Positions 22,268-34,963 of a stretch of 64,000 nucleotides of DNA are shown here, piece after piece. The translations under genes and the position numbers were made by a program. The stretch comes from Pyrenula massariospora. Its lineage: Eukaryota > Ascomycota > Eurotiomycetes > Pyrenulales > Pyrenulaceae. A model generated the notes under the pieces. The model saw only the letters and a program-made list of their open reading frames with translations. It was not told the DNA's origin and did no database searches. How positions within the stretch are numbered: the stretch's first letter is position 1; the number at the start of each line of letters is the position of its first letter. The stretch spans positions 372,001 through 436,000 of the forward strand of contig JAGFMI010000001.1 in assembly GCA_021030905.1 (NCBI GenBank), given 5' to 3'.

Positions 22268-22453
22268 ACAAGGCCCACACAGTTCTCCCCACGAGCAATA
22301 TCAGTTCTCAGAGGAGGCACCTCCTCATGCTGTGTAAGTGACAAGCCGGTGTCACAAGTTCCAAATCTACTACACTAAGCTTCATCACTCTATCGAGGAG
22401 CAATGCGCTGATAGAGACCCAGCCCACACGCTACCCACAAGCTAAAGACTCTT

Positions 22454-23074
22454 ATGCAGCTTGCAGGTAGAGAGGGTGATTTCAAAGGATACTTCTCCGA
22501 GTGCTTCTACAAGCGAGGAGAAGAGTGCGCAAACTCCGCCAGTAACGACTTCCCAGTTCCGGACGATTACCAAATCACCGACGACAGCGCAGTCTTCGAG
22601 CACGTCACAGCCTTCAGTCCACCCAGACCATCTACAGAATATCCTCAAGACATCTTCGCCTGGGAACAGTCCAAAATCGTCACCGCTAAAATGCAGATCT
22701 ACTTCCACCTCGCCGCCTGCCCAAAATGCGGCCTGAAGGACTTCCCCAATGAAGTCAGACGTATCTACGACAACGAATGCGACGAGCGGAAGAAGGCCGG
22801 ACTCGGCGACGCAGACGAAACGGAGCGGCTCCTCGAGAATGTCCGGCATTTGGCCCAGTCAAGGGAGTCAGCTATGAAAGGACTATATCAGTCGATGTGG
22901 AGTCGCTACGACAAGGACAAGGAGTACAAGAGGCTGAGAAGAGAAGAGCCGTACGGAAATTGGAGGTCGATTGGGCCGAGGATCCCCGGGCAGCTCGGGC
23001 CAAATCCGACACATAAGTACAGGCCGTTTGTCACCGCCAATCCTTGCCCGCAGACTGCGTTGTGGGATCAATAA
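22454..23074 (+). CDS. Cys/coiled-coil protein, group B member 1, 206 aa
   Basis: ATG 22454, single exon (MQLAGREGDFKGYFSECF). Cys-bearing segments are FSECFYKRGEECAN and YFHLAACPKCGLKDF (CxxC). A charged helix then spans about 115-175 and leads to LYQSMWSRYDKDKEY. The order (early Cys cluster, aromatic-rich strand, CPxC, helix, L/M-W-x2-aromatic) recurs in the proteins at 31,352 and 34,964 and resembles the tandem family at 2,873-4,978 in outline. No known domain is recognised. A second frame over 22461-22736 is open but Ser/Thr-rich and is read as a shadow. Confidence 0.6.
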   Translation: MQLAGREGDFKGYFSECFYKRGEECANSASNDFPVPDDYQITDDSAVFEHVTAFSPPRPSTEYPQDIFAWEQSKIVTAKMQIYFHLAACPKCGLKDFPNEVRRIYDNECDERKKAGLGDADETERLLENVRHLAQSRESAMKGLYQSMWSRYDKDKEYKRLRREEPYGNWRSIGPRIPGQLGPNPTHKYRPFVTANPCPQTALWDQ

Positions 23075-24706
23075 TTTGCTGTGCGTCCGTGTCCCAACAA
23101 TTTCGTGTTATTGATGTGCTGGCTAGAGACGAGGAGCACATGTGCAGAGACACGTGCGGGGAGTCGACTCGCTCTGTGACTCCTCACTTTGCTCGCACCA
23201 ACAAAAGTTTAATCACTTGCTTCTGAAGACGCGGACACTCCTTTATCATAGTGCAAGGAATGACATAGATTAATCTATTGCCATCATGTTCATTTCGTTT
23301 CGCGTTTGCCAATATCGCATGCGTTTTTGTCGCCAGAATTTGTAAGGCATTATCTGCCTCCCTAACTTTACTAGATAAAAACGACGGAGCAGCGCTTAAC
23401 ATCTCCTTTAATCTAACCTACCGCTTCGCTATGCCAAATTGCACAACTTCACAGCGCTAGATCACACCATGTCGCTCTAGGCAGAACATCAGCAGGCCAT
23501 CCTTCCTGCCATTAGTATCTTCCGAGAACAAACCCTAACACGCCATCAAGCAACAAAATCTCTGAGAGGACGACACGACACCACCCCAGTCCTTGTCATC
23601 CTTCCAAATACCCCACTCCCTTCCTCCCCCCCAACAGACTGCAATATCTCTCTGTATTTGTCGTAGGAATTAGAACGGTGATATGCTTGCAATCACTAGC
23701 GCAGCATTACGCTAAGAATATAAAGCGCCGGCACTAACTAAATTTCAAGACCGAAGGTGACGTTGCGTGATCGAACTCCTACACAGGCGTACGCACCCAG
23801 CCACGACCAGAATAGCTCTCAACGTCTATCCATACCCACCATTCGCGAAACCCCACATACAACCCCGTCGGCGGTTGTACACGCTATACAATTCCATCCC
23901 AACAGCGCTTGGTAGGATTGCTTAGAGTAGACTTTGCGCGATATTTGAAATTGCATAGAAACTCATCTACGGGCAGCTCACTTTGATGGGATGGGGGGAG
24001 GCACGTCTGTAGATCGTGGTTGCTGCCAAGATGGGTAATACTGTGTCTATAGATAAGTCTCTGAAGGAGGCTATATGCAGCGCTGTTCTACGACTATGAA
24101 TACAGCTACAGATGAGTATGCGAGTGTAGCGAGATAAGTGTCCAAGTGCTTTTGGAGATTATTGTTCTAGGAATCCTCCTGAATGGATATTTGAATTTGA
24201 TAATGTATTTCATTGCGTACAAACTTCTACGAGTCAGTCATAGATATCTCGGTATATGAACTCATGTGGGACGGTACCTGCCGAGATACGGCTGTCTGGG
24301 TTCCCACGCGCGCGGCATTCCGCTACTCTGATTCCTGAAACGTGATCAGATGGTGGAAATGTATTCCATCTACCGAAAGATCGAAAGACTGGTTCGATAA
24401 GCTGTATTGAGTTCTAGAATGAGCAGACGTAGTATCCAATGAAGTCATAATAAATGGTATCGATATTGAAATATAGTTGTACAGTCTTAGTCGCAAAAGA
24501 GCCTTTGTATCGAATATTATTTGATCAGAAAAGGAATAAAACAAGAGAAGGGAACGGGCATTAACAACCAAATAGGATGTACAGAAACGACACCCTGCAC
24601 CTCCAGCACCTCCAACGCCCGCCAATCGTACAAGTAGGTCGCGTAATCTAATTGCTCAGCTCGTCTCATCCATCAAATAACTCGAGGAGAATACCCTCTT
24701 CGCTAG
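23075..24706. other. Intergenic region, 1.6 kb
   Basis: No frame with coding character and no RNA gene seen. A C-rich stretch (about 23600-23640) and the AT-rich 3' flank of the chitinase gene are the only visible features. Confidence 0.4.
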
Positions 24707-27700
24707 CTAACCGGTGCCAGTCTGGTCGGAGCCATCACAGAAACGGTTGTTCCCATACTTCCAGTTGATGACGTCTACCACGTCTTCGAAGGCCTTGCCG
24801 TTTTGATCTTTGATGCCGATGCAGAGGCAGAATCTGTTTTGTCGAGGTTTCCTGGTCAGCGTCTTTTCCCCACAATGTGCATGACTAGGGGAGGGGTAAA
24901 TGCGGGTATTTTTCTCCTTCATTCTCGTTTGAGGGTACAAGAAATTTAGAGACATGAAGCGGAAGCCAAGTAGGAGGAAATGGAGAGACATACGGTGAAA
25001 ATGCATTGGCAAAACTTTGTGGCCCTGGAGAATACGTGTTACCGGGACCGGTCAGGATACCGAAGAAGCTGTCGATATCCTTGGTCCAGAAATGCGTGCT
25101 GTCGAGCGGGCAGATGGCGATGTTGAAGAATCCGGGTAAGCCGACGCTGTTGGTGATGATGTCGATGTCGGGGTTTCGGGTAAAGAACGTGCTGTCCTCA
25201 AAAGTTTGGGTGGGATCGTACGTGTATCCGCCTTTGTCGAAGCCGTCCGCGCTGCTTTGAATGACGGTGTGCGCGTCGAACAACATGGGATCTTGCCCGA
25301 GAGCCTGTGTGGAAGGGAAGATAAATGAGCTTATGCTTAGTACTCTTGGGGAAGCAAACGACACTTTAGTGAGACATGGAGAAATGCTGCATGAGATGTA
25401 TCACGGAATAGAACTCGAAACTTTTACGACTTGAAAGCTGGAACAGCAAGATATCCTTGAAAATTAATATCACTTACACCCCAGGCAGGAGGATTTTGGA
25501 CTCGAGGCACGTCGTAGGCGCCACTGTGCACGATTTCCACACTTGAATTGGTCAGTCAAAGCTTTTTGTGGGAGAGACACTTATCAACTCACGATTGAAA
25601 GAAATAGCCCTTGTCTTTATACCAGAGCTTAAGGCGAGGTTCGTTGTTGCCAGAGTTCGCCGTGCGGCTATCGACTGAACGCCATGTGTGAGTTGCTTGC
25701 ATTCAAAACCAGTGGGACACTTACAATCCTCCTTTGACATGGGATAGGAAAATATCCACGTTCGCTGCGCATGCCAACTCCAATTGACAACCATCGCTTG
25801 GAGATGCCTTCGAAAAATGTCATCAAGCTGAACTGTAGATAACAATTTCTCATTCAATATAGCGATTGTCTTGTAATCAACCCAGGCTCCGTGGGGAAAT
25901 ATGTCGGTGAAATGAACACCATTTGACATGCCTGTCAGGGCAAAGTTGGACTGCATCTGTGTGAGAACTCTTTCAGCAGCCTCTAGTCGTGGAACAATTG
26001 CGCTGCATAACGTTGTCAGTACGTCGGTACAATACAGCCTAGCATACGGTAATCTACTTCTCTAGAGAAGCCAGATCCGTGAGCCTTGTATCATCAGGGT
26101 CTGGGAAGGCCTCAAGAACACCCGAGGCGACTGCAGTCACGAAAGCACCAACGGCACCTGCAACTTCGTTTCCGGTAAGCGCAGCGCCAACCGCAATGAC
26201 ACCTATTGCCATCAGCAAATGTCAGTTTGATGGTCTCTTTAAACCGAGGCATTTGAGGATCTCCGTAGTAACCCTTCAATGACTGGAAACTTGCTTGACG
26301 AATGAGAGTCAAGCGAGGGACGCTTTACCTGCTACGCTATTGATAAGTTCCTTGATAAAAAGATCATTATCATTCTCAGCTGGAGGGTCAAACTGCTGTA
26401 GAAAGCTAGCCTGTAGTCCATCAAAGTATGTTTCAGAATCTTTGACGGCGAGATAAAGCTGCCTCAGCATCTGTGCATATCATTAGTTTTAATTATTGTA
26501 TACAAAGGAACTACTCACTAAATGAACATTTTGCATTGCAATGATATTCATGTAAGCCGCAGCTCCTTTTTCAGTATTGATCTGGTTACCGAATGAGTTG
26601 CAGTCAATCCGCGCGCAATAATCGTTCGGTCTGCAGCTTGAGAAACTTTGACCTAGTCCCCACGGTTTGTCCGCAAAGGAAGCTCCAAAATCTTCAAGTT
26701 CTTCTTGGCTGGCAGATTGAATCCAGGCTAGGCAGCTTTAGCAAGTAAGTCTCAATGAAGATATGTCATACTTGCTGTCCAGATACCCGGTGCCATCTAC
26801 CAGATCCCACAAATCTCTCGAAAGCTGGGTAGAACTTCCTGAGACGTCATCTTGACCACCCGACTTAATACCCTGATATTCTAGAAGGATGCATTAGCCT
26901 CTAGATCACATATATACCCTGGAATTACATACCTTCAAGATCCTGACAGCTGGATTCCGGGGTCAAAGTTGGTCTGGGTTTCGGTCTTGATCCTTTATTG
27001 GTGCCCGAGCCGCTATTGCAAGGGCCCGACTGACAGCCAGAGCCACAGTACGCATCTCCTGAGCCGCAATATCCGGAGCCCGAACAACAGGTACCGCTTG
27101 ACCATCCATCACAGGTGGAGTCACCAAAAGCAGCTCCACAAGTGCCATCTGTCGTCGGCGCGCCCAGAAAACAAGCACCGGATTGGCAGGCACCTCCGCA
27201 GTAGGCATTGCCATGCCCACAGTAACCACTTGAAGAGCAGCAACTTCCTGATGGCCAATGGCCGCAGACAGATCCTCCATTGCTGTAGCCACATGTGCCG
27301 TCCTTTGTAGGAGGGGCGTCACTGCAGATTTCGATCAGCTTCGATAAAAACGTCAAAAGCAAACATATTTTACCTTCCTTGACCTGAATCCTCGTCTACA
27401 CTCCAGACCATAGTACCACCAAAGCAAAGGCCATCACCCCACTTTTTTTTCATAGCCCAGGTGTCATGGTCGTCATAGCCAATCCATTGATCGCCCCAGG
27501 AAATCTGCTTCATCATCGCATCACTTAGTAGCTCAGGTCTGAGACCAAGGTCTGTGATAAGGTCCTGAATCTCTACAAGAGACATGACTCCGGCCGTGTT
27601 AGTACAATAGCCCGGGTCGTTTGCGTCGCTGAATGAACAGCCCAGTTCGTGGCAAGAAGGATCGGATAGAGTGTACCCTCTGCCATACGCTGCAAGTCCG

Positions 27701-29507
27701 AGATTGATTTTCGAAGGATTGAGGTTGTCGAACCAGAACGGCAAAGTGTCGGTTTTAATCTCCCTTACGTCTGCTTGTCCGCGTACAATGGATCCTAACG
27801 TGTGCACATCGGCATCCCAAGAACCATGGAGATCGTAAGCCATAAATCCGAACCAATCGACATAGGGTTCCATGGCTTTTGGATCGAAGAAACGTAGATA
27901 CCAGTAATCGGGAGCGAGGGTCATACTGATGCCATATTTTGTGCCGAAAGCGGCTCGCATTTCTTGGACCAGAGACACAAGATTCTGGGTATCTGCAAGC
28001 TTCCCACCTCGGTCAGGCGTTCCGGGGTATTCCCAGTCAATGTCCACGCCTTGAAAGCCATACTGGTCCATGAAAGTCATGGCTGAAGAAATGAACTTCG
28101 CCCGATTAGCAGCAGTGGATACCATGTCGCTCCTATAGACCGATTAGCGTATATAGGCGAGCGGATAGATTCACTCGAACCAAGTCGTTTGTGTTGGCCC
28201 CTTGTCGCTGAAGTCAAAGCCTCCAATAGCAATCCATGTCTGCAGAGTGCTGCTTTTAAGACCTGTAAAGTCATGGTACTGGTCCTTATCTGCATCATTT
28301 GAAGGGACAACTGCATAAGTATTCGGATCGATGGCAGCAAAAGCCAAGTATAGATGGGTATAACCTTTGGTGACAATCTGCTTAGGAGATATCCGATTAC
28401 ATAGGCGCGATCGGACGTTGGCAACCTGATAGTAACCTATTGTCCTGCCATTTGTACTTGTACCACTGCAGGATGGAGTTGGAACATTGTTGTCGCAGCG
28501 ACCGAACCCTTGCTGGCAGGGGGCATCGCCTGTTTGGCTGCAGTGTGCATCATCAGTCTAGCAAAATGATTAGCTAATTTGAAGTGAGCGCATCATCACG
28601 GCGATAGAGTTAAACCCTGATTGTCCGGAGGACATTCAGCGAGTGTTTGCTCTTGCTCATCAAACAGTAGAGAACCGAGACTTACTCCGCACCAACCTAC
28701 ATCGCATTAGAAAAGTTTAGCGCAACGGACTGCTCACTGTGTGATACTAACCATAGGCAGAACAACAGAGGTTCATCCCACATTTCTGAGATCCTCCTAC
28801 ACTGTACTTGCCACACATCGCAGCTGCATCGCAATTCGACTGGCATCCAGACCCACAATAGTCGGGACCAAACCCACACTTGCCATCCTTGCTACAGCAG
28901 CTTTGCACAGAATCAGCTTTGGCCACCAATGTTGAATATAGGGATCAATGAATAATACCTTCCGTCAGCACAGCTTGTACCACCACCGCAAGTATTCGCG
29001 TCACGTTTAAATACATGTCTAGGATTAGGCGACCGACGAGCACGATCATGCTCTTCATTTCTTGGCCCAAGGCCCGCGGTTACATTGGTATCGATACCCG
29101 TATCGTTCCCCTCGGCGCTCATGATGTACTCAGTGGACAGAGGAATAATAGGGACCGGAGGAAGGACCTGGGGATCCTGCTGCCCAAGGCTCGGCTTCCT
29201 GATGATTTGAGATCCATTACTGAAGACTTGGGTTGATGCTCCTAGGGATGAGTTTGAGGAACCTGAGGGAAGATCAGCATTGTCACGATGATATGGGAAG
29301 CCATGAGGTCAGTGAATAAGACCGTGACTGGGAGAATAGACCTAGATCTCTCCTCTCGAAGCTGTGAAACAAGAGCTCAGAGTCGCCTTGCGTGGGGCTA
29401 CGGACAACGTAACGACCTTTAGTGCCTGGAGGGATGCAAGCGACGATGATTGCCAAGCAAAGGAAAAGCTGAGCGCGATTCAACGATTTACCTATCCAGA
29501 CGATCAT
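24707..29507 (-). CDS. Subgroup-C GH18 chitinase with four chitin-binding modules, about 1,213 aa, 16 exons
   Basis: Exons: 29507-29342, 29262-28959, 28900-28752, 28696-28686, 28557-28175, 28132-27374, 27321-26933, 26880-26776, 26727-26519, 26470-26329, 26202-26058, 26002-25725, 25674-25593, 25541-25478, 25304-24994 and 24851-24707. A signal peptide (LFLCLAIIVACIPPGTKG) is followed by a KR processing site. Two hevein-type modules follow (CSKDGKCGFGPDYCGSGCQ, then CGKYSVGGSQKCGMNLCC). GH18 spans about 240-590 with the catalytic GVDIDWEYP near residue 370. Two more hevein modules (CCSSSGYCGHGNAYCGGACQ; CCSGSGYCGSGDAYCGSGCQ) and a 500-residue C-terminal region complete it. This plan is that of fungal killer-toxin-like chitinases, secreted and wall-active, used in wall remodelling or mycoparasitism. 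Exon 4 is 11 nt; introns 2 and 13 need AAG acceptors; intron 8 looks GC-AG. The last exon could instead start at 24833. Confidence 0.82.
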
Positions 29508-31351
29508 TTTCAGAGACGTCTTTCGGTGAGCAAAATTGATGACCAGGACCGACGGGGAGAGCAGGAAATTTCATGGTGACTATGAATATAATGGTAACTC
29601 TTTATACAACCTTCTCATAGGATCATTCCTCACGAACTTCGGATGCACTCGGTTTTGAGAGGATGAAACCATCGTGACCTTCCACTCCGCCCTCCACAAC
29701 TGCCAAGCATTAATTCAAAGCACATCTGAGCTGGAGCCTTTGATTACACTCGGAAGGATTTCAATGGTGAAGTCTCAATAAGAACAAGACTAAAAGGGAG
29801 ACACATATTTTAAGCCTTTTGAAACAGGTCACAGGGCCACTAGATATTAGGTACGAGAAAAAGCTAGGCCGGTCCCAGGCGGGTTGCTTTCCCTTCGGAG
29901 TGGCGAGTAAAATGGGGGTGTTTTCATGCAATAACTTGGGCGATGATTATTATCTGGGAGATTGAGCGGGCGTCAGACGCATTGAGAGCATTACATCGGC
30001 CGGAGCGACCATTGCCTTTGGCCGCCGACCCAGACTCTGGGGAGCATGACTCGCCTCAACCTAGAAAAACGCTTTAGTTAGCCAGAGCTTCCGTCGAGAT
30101 TTTAGGTGGTGCACAAAATGTTCATTGTACTGAATGCTACCGTTGCAGCTACTCAACCAATTGTGGACACCGGCAGTGAAGCAAAAGAAGAAGAGCGGAG
30201 ATTCAGTAGGCTGGGTGGTAAGGTCGACCACGACAGCTTCCTTGCATACTTAATGATTTTAGGTGTGCCAAGCTTCCAAGGGATCAATTTCGTGACGAAA
30301 AAAATCTCATTGGTCAGCAATGAGAATATTATTTATTATAACTTTTCAAAGATGACAAGGATGATCCAAATGATTCAGGAGAAAAATTGGACACGAAGCG
30401 GTCGGGAAGCTAGCTGCGATGAGGAAAGTAGAGGCGAAAGGGAAGCCAGAGGCTGGGCGGCTCATTAAGGTTAGTTGCCTCTGCTGAAAAAGTGGAAAAA
30501 GCGTTGAAATCTTCCCTGACATCTACGAATCCGTACGATTGCTTCGGCACTGGTAGTCATCGGCACGTCTTCACTGTCAACACATATTAATGATGTCTTC
30601 CACGTCAGCCTAGACGGTAAAGTTAGCCTCGATTCCTTCCCTCATTCAATCTTGCCCGCTCTTGGAGCTGTGCTCTTCTATGAAAATCTTGAATTCAGCC
30701 ATGCCCACCTGACTCTCCTTGTCTTCAATACCAACCACCATGAGTCAAAACTGCTAAGAAGCCGATTGGGGATCAATGACCTCACTGGTGCTAATCGAGT
30801 GTCTCATCTTTAACACTAAATAGAAAACTGTAGCTCCTACTCCGACAACCATGAGCTCCTCAAGTACAGCATTCTTTGGCGTCCGTGTCCCTGTGTTTTA
30901 CCTGCACGTCTTCCTTTTTGCCGTCGCCGCCATTGAATTCAAGCTTGTTGGCCACAATTGACAGTGATGATGGACCTCTTTCCTTCAAGCGCTCTTCCTG
31001 TCGCCACTATCTCTTCAAAATTTTGTTCGCGTTGTACGAGATTCAAGGTTGACGTCCTCACCTCACCATTCATGGAATTGGCTCATTCAATTCTGCTCGC
31101 TGCACGATTCCCATCATAGTGACTCTGTAGCCATTCAACAGGCTGTTCATGATTCATAGTATTTGGATATGTAGTTTGCCTGTTGCTTGGTCTTTCTACT
31201 ACCGTACAGGCTCATTCGCATTCTTCGAGAGAAATCGACGCCTCCATCAGATCTTGAAATTTAGGGCTAACTGCTCTATTGTCTACATTCTCTGTACCAC
31301 AAATTTGAGATACCACTCTAACAACGATCCATCGAAGCCTTAGGCCACACA
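29508..31351. other. Intergenic region, 1.8 kb
   Basis: Upstream of both flanking divergent genes. A plus frame at 30106-30468 (GTG-started; ATG at 30118) has weak coding character and no domain. A minus frame around 30960-31090 (MNGEVRTSTLNLVQREQNFE) is short. Neither is supported enough to call. Confidence 0.35.
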
Positions 31352-31989
31352 ATGTCGTAAGTGGAATGCCCTTCTCTTACGTCAGCAACAATACTGACAA
31401 CTTTGGAGTACGTTGCCGCCACCACCACCTACTACAACGCTTGAGGAGATCCCGCTCAAAAAGACCAGTGATCCCAGCCCCGACTGGTGGGATGCCCACT
31501 ATGCCGACTGCGAGCTTGGATCGCGCCTCCGGAGAGTGCAGTCACTGTTACGGGCACCCGATAAGACTGAGCAAGTCATACAAGGTAGTCGAGGACGCCT
31601 GGACCGAGGTCAAGGGCTCCGGGCCCTATCGATGGGACTTGCACTACCACGAACTCTTTTTCCCGGGTAGTTGCTGGAAACAGGAAATGGAAGAAGCGGC
31701 CAAGCACATCGATATCTTGTACTCCAATGCCGAGGCTTCAAAGCGCTATCATGGAGACGAGGAAGCGTTCCGCTATGAAGTCCGCTGCATTGAAAGAAAA
31801 GCCCGAAAGGAGGACGTAATATATAAAGGCCGTCATCAGCATCTTTGGCCCGACTGGAAGAACCTCAAGTACATGTCAGGTTTCAAAGATCACCCCAAAG
31901 AAGGCGAGGGAACGTCCCCATGGTATCCAGGTGGTCCCCATCCTGCAGGATACTACGCTGAGGGCTTTGAGCCTAAAGGATCTCACTGA
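31352..31989 (+). CDS. Cys/coiled-coil protein, group B member 2 (5' end uncertain)
   Basis: The 3' half is clear: GHPIRLSKSYKVVEDAWTEV, DLHYHELFFPGSCWKQEMEE, a charged helix, then HQHLWPDWKNLKYM, ending at TGA 31989. The 5' end probably begins ATG-TC at 31352-31356, followed at once by GTAAGT. The intron (31357-31408, branch ATACTGAC) would end at TTTGGAG and give MSTLPPPPPTTTLEEIPLKK. From that frame a second intron (donor GTGGGA near 31484, acceptor TGCAG near 31540) would bring in CHCYGHPIRL. A simpler alternative is one frame from ATG 31366 to 31989 (207 aa). The protein matches group B members at 22,454 and 34,964 in layout. Confidence 0.5.
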
Positions 31990-32853
31990 CAGGCGGTGAT
32001 AAGTATGCCTGCTGTCGCTTAGCTGGGTGATCCCAACAGACTTCCAGTTGTCTGAATATGTACAACAAGTATTAGAGGATTTTGGCAGGCTTTCATTGGG
32101 CTGTGGGATCAACTCTTTCTCATGTTCGACTATGCATGGCTGCCGTAGCGGAATTTTGCGGGACTTTCATTCAACCAGCGGCTTGTTTACTTTCTACCTG
32201 TGTCTTAGTATCCTATCCATCACAGTTCAATTGCACTTACGATATTACCGGTATCTTCACATCGATCGCGATCACATGAATCTACCCGCCTTCGGCATCC
32301 GCCATAGCGGATCCTATAAATCAACACTCCCACTTTTATCATCAGCAACACTACTCAAGCTAGCATTCTGAAATCCGCTTCTTGCAACCTTTTCCCACAT
32401 CCAACCAAACCCCCTCAATTCTCACTCCAACGATCCAGACCAACTAGCCCGAAGCCAACGGCGCGATCAACGCCGCACAAGACTAGACGCACCCGCCCAT
32501 ATGAAGCTACTTGCCTTGTTGCACCCCAAGCCTGCCCGTTCGTAGAAAACGCTCCAACTTATCCACCTATAAATCGCTTTGGTGTATTATATACTATGTT
32601 AAGGACGTTGAAGCAGGAAATGACGGAGAGAGTAATCCTAGCCACTGTCTCCGGTCCTTGTGGTCATCCTGATACTATCATTGGCCTGCGCTTGGTCGCC
32701 ATTGTCCAGCGGATTTATGGCTGGTGGGACAACACTCTGAGCTTGAAGTCGTCATGCTCCATGCCAATGCTACTCCATCATATTAATGTTCGCTCGTTGC
32801 AATAGCCCTTAATCTTTGATAACTGCAAACGACGGCTGTACTCTGCTCTCTAT
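31990..32853. other. Intergenic region
   Basis: Contains a TATA-like ACCTATAAATCG near 32566 followed by a 69-codon frame from ATG 32596 (MLRTLKQEMTERVILATVSG). It has no domain and weak support. Otherwise nothing is seen. Confidence 0.35.
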
Positions 32854-33701
32854 TCAGACCGCTTGAAACTGCAAATTAAACAAATGATTAGTCAAGCGCG
32901 AAGATAGATACATAGCCATCTTACCGCTGTCCCAGCCTCTTCTCCCTCCGCCAGTAGTTTCAGCCCAATACGCGTATAGATCAGATGCTTAAAGACTCTC
33001 CGAAGGGTCGGGTGATCCTTGACCATGAGATTCTTGACACAAAGGATCGTGTCATCTTGCAGTCCATCGTTAATGTCGACTGCCAATCCCTCAACTCTAC
33101 TGAGGCGCTTTGCGTTGTAAATGAGTAAACTCAGGTCACGTAAATTGATAGATGGATTTTTCTTCCCGACAGAGCCTATGATGCAACCCGAGAGACTCAA
33201 ATAGCGAATATGAGTTAGCCCACTCGAAAACATAAAGGTTTCCACAAGCCGTCTTGCATCCTTGCTTCGACCTGTCGTACACTGATGGCACAATTGAATG
33301 CAGTTCTTAGCGTACAAAAGCGGCAGTGTCTCGGCGTAAATGAACTTGCAGATCCTAAGTATTTGCCCTTGGCAGCGAAAGGGACCATGGGTTGTTGACG
33401 AAGAGAATTGGTCTTTTTGGTGGTGCATAGTCAAGGTTGCTGACAAGGAAGGGAGGATGTTGGTCCCTTCTCCGCTTTCGGACTTGGAATCCCATAAGGG
33501 GACGATCTTTTCGACCAGTATGTTGTCTTTGTCATCTTCGGGGACCAGTAGAGGCTTGTAGATCATTTCGCGAATTTCCAAGGGAAGGCTAAGGAAGTTG
33601 ATGGTCGAGTCTTCCGACGCAGGAGAGGGTTTGCTTCTTGAAGATCCCTCTTTGTTGGATGGGTGAAGTGCTGCGCCGCGCTTATACTTAGTGCGCGCCA
33701 T
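32854..33701 (-). CDS. F-box/2EXR-like domain protein, 263 aa, two exons
   Basis: Exons 33701-32925 and 32868-32854. The intron (56 nt, GTAAGA donor, TTGACTAATC branch, TTTGCAG acceptor) leaves a tiny last exon encoding FQAV and a stop. I chose ATG 33701 (MARTKYKRG); only a GTG lies further upstream. After a basic, Ser-rich start comes INFLSLPLEIREMIYKPLLV, the LPxEIRxxIY signature of fungal F-box-like and 2EXR proteins. Then follow LRICKFIYAETLPLLYAKN and leucine-rich helices. Such proteins are numerous in leotiomycetes and mostly uncharacterised; some may recruit substrates for ubiquitination. Confidence 0.7.
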
Positions 33702-34963
33702 AGCCACAAAATGGATGAAACAGGGTCGTGACTGATCCAGATATAACTATCGTAGTATCTTTTCCAGCAAGAGCGAGTCGCACAGAGGCACATGTAGAAG
33801 ACTGTTGGTGAAAAGCTGGCAATCAGGCAGAAGTTTGCAGGCCGAGAGAGCGGGGGAAATTTTGGAAGGACGCTTCGATGGCAAAAATTCGTGGCCGTTG
33901 CGCTTACAGTGCTTGAATCCTCATATTGCTAAATCATGCTCGCTGTTCCTACAGTGTGGGTTCAAGTTGCATGTTTTCGCTGCTGTCGGTGGGTGTAGTC
34001 GTAAAGGTGAAGGACAATGGTGTTACGGTTGGCATTAACACCCCCCTTTTCTGGTTCTTTTCCCGCCCCCAAAGTCACCTACAAGGGTCCTAATTTCCCC
34101 CTTCCAGCCACGGTGCAGCATCTCATGGTACGGTCAAGACAGTGTGTTTATGTCTGTACCGTAGCTGTGCAAATTCATCTTGGGAGAAATTTCTATTGTG
34201 ATTGTTACATATTCCCAAGGTTATATGACCGAAAAGTCTTATGTCAATTATCCGCCAACATCCCGAGATCACTGAGGACATTTAGCTCCAGATCCTCGCT
34301 CTCGTCTACAAGTTGAAGCACTGCACGCCCACGGCCAGTGTCCTTCTCTGTCTTATTTCTCAGACTGAGTGAATCACGCAATGGCAGCATTACTGCTCCC
34401 ACGACGCCCCGACAATTCTTCGTGGTATGAAATGTTTTCCAGTAATCTTAACAAATATGGTCGGGCTCAGGGCTACAGATAGTCAATGAGCCACTTGAAT
34501 CTTGACCATAGCGACAGCGCCACAATGACAGCTCGGATGATAAATCAGATGGTGTTGAATACTCCCTTCTTGTCGTATAGGCTTTCACACGCGCGTCTTC
34601 AAGCGGTGCTTGTCGCCGGGGGTTGACTTCTCGTATCCAATATGATCGCTCATCTAACAGTGACTGCTTCATGTCCTTGTCGTCTTGTAGAGATGAGTCG
34701 AGTGCTCTAGATGATAGCCTTTATGATTCATCGCGGGGATATAAATATCTGTCGTTGGCGTACCATCTCCTTTCTCCTTTTCCCTTTCCATAGTCTACGG
34801 CTCATCTATTCAGCTTATTTTCATAGCTCACCAAGTCGCGTCTAATTCTTACCTTGCTACCCGCATTTGCAATTCCAATTGCCCACATATTTCAAGATCA
34901 TTTCGGGTCCAAGTCATACAAGCCCCTGAGGCAAGCCTTGAAAGTGTCCTTTGTCTGCCCATC
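33702..34963. other. Intergenic region
   Basis: The minus frame 34448-34672 starts with ATG (MKQSLLDERSYWIREVNPRR, 74 aa) and reads somewhat coding but has no domain. GGGATATAAATATC near 34737 is a TATA-like box about 220 bases before the next plus gene. No other feature is seen. Confidence 0.35.

Noticed and set aside
22074-22337. Plus-strand 87-aa frame with a good GTAAGT at its end, considered as a first exon of the gene at 22454
   Set aside because: The opposite strand carries coherent coding blocks of a decayed gene over the same bases, so this is a shadow.
23520-23560. ACCCTAAC near 23531 as a possible telomere-like repeat
   Set aside because: Only one unit is present.
30106-30468. 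Plus-strand 120-aa frame upstream of the chitinase
   Set aside because: GTG start, mixed composition with a charged low-complexity tail and no domain; support is too weak.
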